Under the pieces are notes generated by a model. That model saw nothing but the letters and a program-made list of their open reading frames with translations, searched no databases and was not told where the DNA came from. Below, one piece after another: positions 10,762 to 14,103 of a DNA stretch of 14,103 nt. The position numbers and the translations under genes were made by a program. Positions within the stretch are counted from its first letter, which is position 1. Each line of letters opens with the position of its first letter. This DNA comes from UBA9414 sp958446945 (lineage in GTDB: Bacteria; Bacillota; Clostridia; Lachnospirales; Lachnospiraceae). The stretch is taken from the NCBI GenBank assembly GCA_958446945.1, contig CAUCYJ010000044.1, forward strand, positions 1 through 14,103, given 5' to 3'.

Positions 10762-12849
10762 ATGTTTAAAAAATTTGAAATGGAATTAGCTGGCAGAACA
10801 CTGCGCGTAGATATCGGACGTGTAGCTGCTCAGGCAAATGGCGCAGCTTTTATGCACTATGGCGATACAGTTGTATTGTCTACAGCAACAGCATCAGATA
10901 AGCCAAGAGAAGGAATTGATTTCTTCCCGTTAAGTGTAGAATATGAAGAAAAATTATATGCCGTTGGTAAAATCCCGGGAGGTTTTAATAAGAGAGAAGG
11001 AAAAGCAAGCGAGCATGCAATTTTGACTTCCCGCGTGATTGACCGTCCGATGCGTCCGCTGTTCCCGAAAGATTATCGCAATGATGTTACATTAAACAAT
11101 ATGGTAATGTCTGTAGATCCACAGTGCAATCCGGAAGTTGTTGCAATGCTTGGTTCTTCAATTGCGACTTGTATATCAGATATTCCGTTTGATGGTCCGT
11201 GCGCGGCAACACAGGTTGGTATGATTGATGGAGAACTGATCATTAACCCGACATTGGCACAAAAAGACGTATCAGATCTTCAACTGACAGTTGCATCTAC
11301 AAAAGAGAAAGTAATCATGATTGAAGCCGGAGCCAATGAGATTCCGGAAGCAAAGATGATTGAAGCAATTTTTAAAGCACATGAAGTAAATCAGGAAATC
11401 ATTGCTTTCATTGAGACTATCGTTGCAGAAGTAGGAAAAGAAAAACATGCTTATGAGAGCTGTGCAATTCCGGAAGAACTGTTTGCAGCAATCCGTGAGA
11501 TCGTATCTCCGGAGGAAATGGAAGCAGCAGTATTTACAGATGAGAAACAGATCCGTGAAGAAAATATTCGTGTCATCACAGAGAAACTTGAAGAAGCATT
11601 TGCAGAAAATGAAGAATGGCTGCCTCTGATTGGAGAAGCGCTTTATCAGTATCAGAAGAAGACTGTGCGCAAGATGATTTTGAAAGATCACAAACGTCCG
11701 GATGGAAGAGCAATTGAACAGATCCGTCCACTGGCAGCAGAAGTTGACATCATTCCGCGTGTACACGGTTCAGCTATGTTTACAAGAGGACCGACTCAGA
11801 TCTGCAATATTTGTACATTGGCTCCGCTTTCTGAAGCGCAGAGACTGGATGGTCTGGATGAAACAGAGACATCTAAGAGATATATGCATCACTATAACTT
11901 CCCGTCATATTCTGTTGGGGAGACAAAACCATCCAGAGGACCGGGACGCCGTGAGATTGGACATGGAGCGCTTGCAGAGCGTGCGCTTGTGCCGGTACTT
12001 CCGACAGAAGAGGAGTTCCCATATGCAATCCGTACTGTTTCTGAGACATTTGAATCGAACGGTTCCACTTCTCAGGCCAGTGTATGTGCATCCAGCCTTT
12101 CATTGATGGCAGCCGGCGTTCCGATTAAGAAACCAGTTGCAGGTATTTCCTGTGGTCTTGTGACAGGAGATTCAGACGATGACTACATCATCTTGACAGA
12201 TATTCAGGGACTGGAAGATTTCTTTGGAGATATGGACTTTAAAGTAGCAGGTACAAAAGACGGTATTACAGCAATTCAGATGGATATTAAGATCCACGGT
12301 CTGACAAGACAGATTATTGAGGAAGCAATTGCACGTACAAGAACAGCAAGATTCCATATTCTTGATGAAGTAATGAATCCGGTAATCGCTGAGGCACGCC
12401 CGGAGGTAGGAGAGTTTGCACCAAAGATCCGTCAGATGAAGATTGATCCGGCAAAGATTGGCGATGTCGTAGGACAGAGAGGAAAGACGATCAATGCAAT
12501 CATCGAACAGACAGGTGTTAAGATTGACATTGCAGATGATGGATTTGTTTCTGTCTGTGGTGTAGATGCGGAAGCAATGGATAGAGCGATGCGCATGATT
12601 GCTATTATTGTGACAGATTTTGAAGCAGGTCAGGTGTTCGAAGGAACAGTTGTCAGCATCAAAGAATTCGGTGCATTTGTTGAATTTGCACCGGGTAAAG
12701 AAGGAATGGTACACATTTCTAAGATTTCAAAAGAGAGAATCAATCATGTGGAAGATGTTCTGACATTGGGAGATCATGTGAAAGTAGTATGTCTTGGAAA
12801 AGACAAGCTTGGAAGAATCAGCTTCAGTATGAAAGACGTTGCAGAATAA
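10762..12849 (+). CDS. pnp: Polyribonucleotide nucleotidyltransferase (PNPase)
   Basis: PNPase is the trimeric phosphate-dependent 3'-5' exoribonuclease of mRNA decay. The 695-residue product has a first RNase PH domain (~5-140, GDTVVLSTATAS, PGGFNKREGKASEHAIL) and an all-helical linker (~145-300). The second RNase PH domain (~310-535) has KRPDGRAIEQIRPL and GLEDFFGDMDFKVAGT, in which Asp486, Asp492 and Lys494 correspond to the metal-site residues of the E. coli enzyme. A KH domain (~555-615, GQRGKTINAII) and an S1 domain (~620-690, GTVVSIKEFGAFVEF) bind RNA. ATG 10762 follows AAGGAGAG (10749-10756) closely; the in-frame ATG at 10723 lies in the leader hairpin without a site. It has its own promoter and terminator and is likely autoregulated through the leader. 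Confidence 0.98.
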   Translation: MFKKFEMELAGRTLRVDIGRVAAQANGAAFMHYGDTVVLSTATASDKPREGIDFFPLSVEYEEKLYAVGKIPGGFNKREGKASEHAILTSRVIDRPMRPLFPKDYRNDVTLNNMVMSVDPQCNPEVVAMLGSSIATCISDIPFDGPCAATQVGMIDGELIINPTLAQKDVSDLQLTVASTKEKVIMIEAGANEIPEAKMIEAIFKAHEVNQEIIAFIETIVAEVGKEKHAYESCAIPEELFAAIREIVSPEEMEAAVFTDEKQIREENIRVITEKLEEAFAENEEWLPLIGEALYQYQKKTVRKMILKDHKRPDGRAIEQIRPLAAEVDIIPRVHGSAMFTRGPTQICNICTLAPLSEAQRLDGLDETETSKRYMHHYNFPSYSVGETKPSRGPGRREIGHGALAERALVPVLPTEEEFPYAIRTVSETFESNGSTSQASVCASSLSLMAAGVPIKKPVAGISCGLVTGDSDDDYIILTDIQGLEDFFGDMDFKVAGTKDGITAIQMDIKIHGLTRQIIEEAIARTRTARFHILDEVMNPVIAEARPEVGEFAPKIRQMKIDPAKIGDVVGQRGKTINAIIEQTGVKIDIADDGFVSVCGVDAEAMDRAMRMIAIIVTDFEAGQVFEGTVVSIKEFGAFVEFAPGKEGMVHISKISKERINHVEDVLTLGDHVKVVCLGKDKLGRISFSMKDVAE

Positions 12850-12865
12850 CAGTATATTGTAAAGG

Positions 12866-12895
12866 AAGGACAGAAGAAAATTCTGTCCTTTTTTT
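12866..12895 (+). terminator. Rho-independent terminator of pnp
   Basis: AAGGACAGAA (12866-12875) pairs perfectly with TTCTGTCCTT (12881-12890) around GAAAA, followed by a T-run to 12895. It separates pnp from the spoIIIA genes. Confidence 0.93.
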
Positions 12896-12947
12896 GTTCT
12901 AATCTATACAGCATGTCTCATATACATGGTGTAAAGAGGTGACAAAT

Positions 12948-13907
12948 ATGAAAATAGAAAATAGGCAAAAAGAAAAACAGATTTTGAAAATTCTTCCGGC
13001 CGTAATCGGGCGTCTGATTCGGGAATCGAATATTCCTTTTGAAGAATTAGAGGAAATAAGATTAAGGACAGGCAATCCGCTAATCTGTGTTGCAGGGAGT
13101 GGGGAACAGATGCTTCCTGACAGGAGAGATCCGCATATCGTAACGGGACAGGAACTTGCAGAAGCTCTGGAGTATGTGAGCCGCTATTCTTTTTATGCTT
13201 TTGAGCAGGAAATGCGACAGGGATTTCTGACAATTGAGGGCGGACACCGGGTTGGTCTGACTGGAAAGGTTGTAATGGAGCAGGGAAGGATTAAGACGAT
13301 GACTTACATTTCTTCTATGAATATTCGTATTGCCCATGAAGTAAAAGGGTGCGCAGAACCGTTGATTCCGTATCTTGTGAAAGAGAAGCGGATTAGTCAT
13401 ACGTTGATTATTGCACCCCCAAGATGTGGAAAGACAACCATTTTACGAGATTTGATCAGAATTGTATCGAATGGTTCAGAAAAAGTAAAAGGTTCGGTAG
13501 TAGGGGTTGTAGATGAACGCTCAGAAATTGGAGGGTGTTATATGGGGATCGCTCAAAATGAATTGGGGATCCGGACAGATATTCTTGACTGCTGCCCGAA
13601 AGAAGAAGGCATGTTGATGCTGATTCGTTCAATGGGACCGGAGGTACTGGCAGTAGATGAGATTGGTTCGCAAAATGAAGTCAGTGCTTTGGAGTATGCG
13701 ATGCACTGTGGATGTCGGCTGATTGCCAGTGTGCATGGAGAGTCGTTGGAGGAAGTAAGAAAACGTCCATTTCTGTCAGAGCTGATTAAGCAAAAGCGAT
13801 TTGATCGATATGTCATTCTGGAACACCAGGAACATGCGGGACGTATCAGAGAAATTCTTGATGAAAATGGCGCAACAGTCATAGATGGAGAATTGTTATG
13901 TACATAA
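12948..13907 (+). CDS. spoIIIAA: Stage III sporulation protein AA (SpoIIIAA), ATPase
   Basis: SpoIIIAA is the cytosolic, secretion-type ATPase of the SpoIIIA-SpoIIQ channel, which links mother cell and forespore after engulfment. The 319-residue product has an N-terminal domain (~1-140, including FEELEEIRLRTGNPL and VGLTGKVVMEQG). It is followed by the P-loop APPRCGKTT (156-164), the VDERSEIGGCYMG segment and the Walker B-like VLAVDEIGSQNE (Asp237-Glu238). A later stretch reads IASVHGESLEEVRKRPF. I chose ATG 12948 because AGAGG (12935-12939) is 8 bases before it; GTG 12939 overlaps that site. The last 10 bases overlap spoIIIAB. In B. subtilis the operon is sigma-E controlled, but no convincing sigma-E promoter was seen here. 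Its presence implies an endospore-forming lineage. Confidence 0.95.
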   Translation: MKIENRQKEKQILKILPAVIGRLIRESNIPFEELEEIRLRTGNPLICVAGSGEQMLPDRRDPHIVTGQELAEALEYVSRYSFYAFEQEMRQGFLTIEGGHRVGLTGKVVMEQGRIKTMTYISSMNIRIAHEVKGCAEPLIPYLVKEKRISHTLIIAPPRCGKTTILRDLIRIVSNGSEKVKGSVVGVVDERSEIGGCYMGIAQNELGIRTDILDCCPKEEGMLMLIRSMGPEVLAVDEIGSQNEVSALEYAMHCGCRLIASVHGESLEEVRKRPFLSELIKQKRFDRYVILEHQEHAGRIREILDENGATVIDGELLCT

Positions 13908-14103
13908 AAATACTGGGGAGCTTGATGGTGCTTGGAGCATCTGCCTGGACTGGATTCTGGCTGGGAGATCGATACTATCAGAGAGTAGATATGCTCCGTC
14001 AGTGGCGGAAAACGCTTTGTTTTATCGAGGGAGAGGTAAGATACTGTCAGGTTCCTCTTGCAGAGGTATTTGCCCGAGTCGGAAAACGCAGTGGAAAAAA
14101 TTG
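13898..14103 (+). CDS. spoIIIAB: Stage III sporulation protein AB (SpoIIIAB), 3' end cut by the window
   Basis: The frame is open from ATG 13898 to the window end, giving about 68 residues. The start MYIKILGSLMVLGASAWTG is a hydrophobic membrane segment, followed by FWLGDRYYQRVDMLRQWRKTL and a helix with IEGEVRYCQVPLAEVF. This is the typical SpoIIIAB N-terminus (WTGF, then R-x-x-x-L-R and an E-x-x-Y-x-x-x-P-L pattern). SpoIIIAB resembles type II secretion GspF platform proteins and is part of the SpoIIIA-SpoIIQ channel in the mother-cell membrane. GGAG (13887-13890) precedes the ATG by 7 bases, inside the end of spoIIIAA, so translation is coupled. The full-length protein is about 170 residues in relatives. 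Confidence 0.92.
   Translation, partial: MYIKILGSLMVLGASAWTGFWLGDRYYQRVDMLRQWRKTLCFIEGEVRYCQVPLAEVFARVGKRSGKN

Noticed and set aside
12896..12930. Sigma-E type promoter for spoIIIAA
   Set aside because: A CATATACAT sequence at 12919-12927 resembles a -10, but no matching -35 stands at the right distance and the start would fall on the ribosome binding site. The true promoter may be elsewhere, including inside pnp.

Overview
The window reads as chromosomal core-gene DNA from a low-to-moderate-GC, spore-forming Firmicute of the class Clostridia. The gene order, protein style and AGGAGG-type ribosome binding sites suggest a Lachnospiraceae-like organism; this is inferred, since no search could be run. 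Every confident gene is on the plus strand. No mobile element, CRISPR array, tRNA or rRNA was seen.

Layout: (1) 1-1071 is the 3' part of a type IIA topoisomerase A subunit, most like ParC. (2) 1220-1723 is a stand-alone LytTR DNA-binding regulator with its own promoter. It is followed by a possible 50-residue small ORF (1754-1906) in a stretch that otherwise holds only the next promoter and leader. (3) 1986-10090 is a long nusA-infB type operon: rimP, nusA, ylxR (rnpM), ylxQ, infB, rbfA, nrnA, truB, ribF. Its genes are tightly spaced or overlapping. It is preceded by a promoter and a terminator-like hairpin with a weak U-tract, placed where Bacillus subtilis has its NusA-dependent attenuator. 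(4) rpsO has its own promoter, a structured leader and a strong terminator. (5) pnp has its own promoter and a long, nearly fully paired leader hairpin, then a terminator. (6) 12948-14103 is the start of the spoIIIA sporulation operon (spoIIIAA complete, spoIIIAB cut by the window end).

How the genes work together: the large operon joins transcription elongation and termination (NusA), 30S maturation (RimP, RbfA), translation initiation (IF-2), RNA-binding accessory proteins (YlxR/RnpM, YlxQ), nanoRNA turnover (NrnA), tRNA modification (TruB) and flavin cofactor synthesis (RibF). rpsO and pnp add a small-subunit protein and the main 3'-5' phosphorolytic exoribonuclease. SpoIIIAA and SpoIIIAB belong to the mother-cell to forespore channel.

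I found no wholly new system. The most interesting unexplained items are in the RNA leaders and around the LytTR gene: the pnp leader hairpin, the rimP attenuator-like hairpin, the rpsO leader fold, the small ORF after the LytTR gene, and a near-perfect direct repeat bracketing the LytTR start codon.
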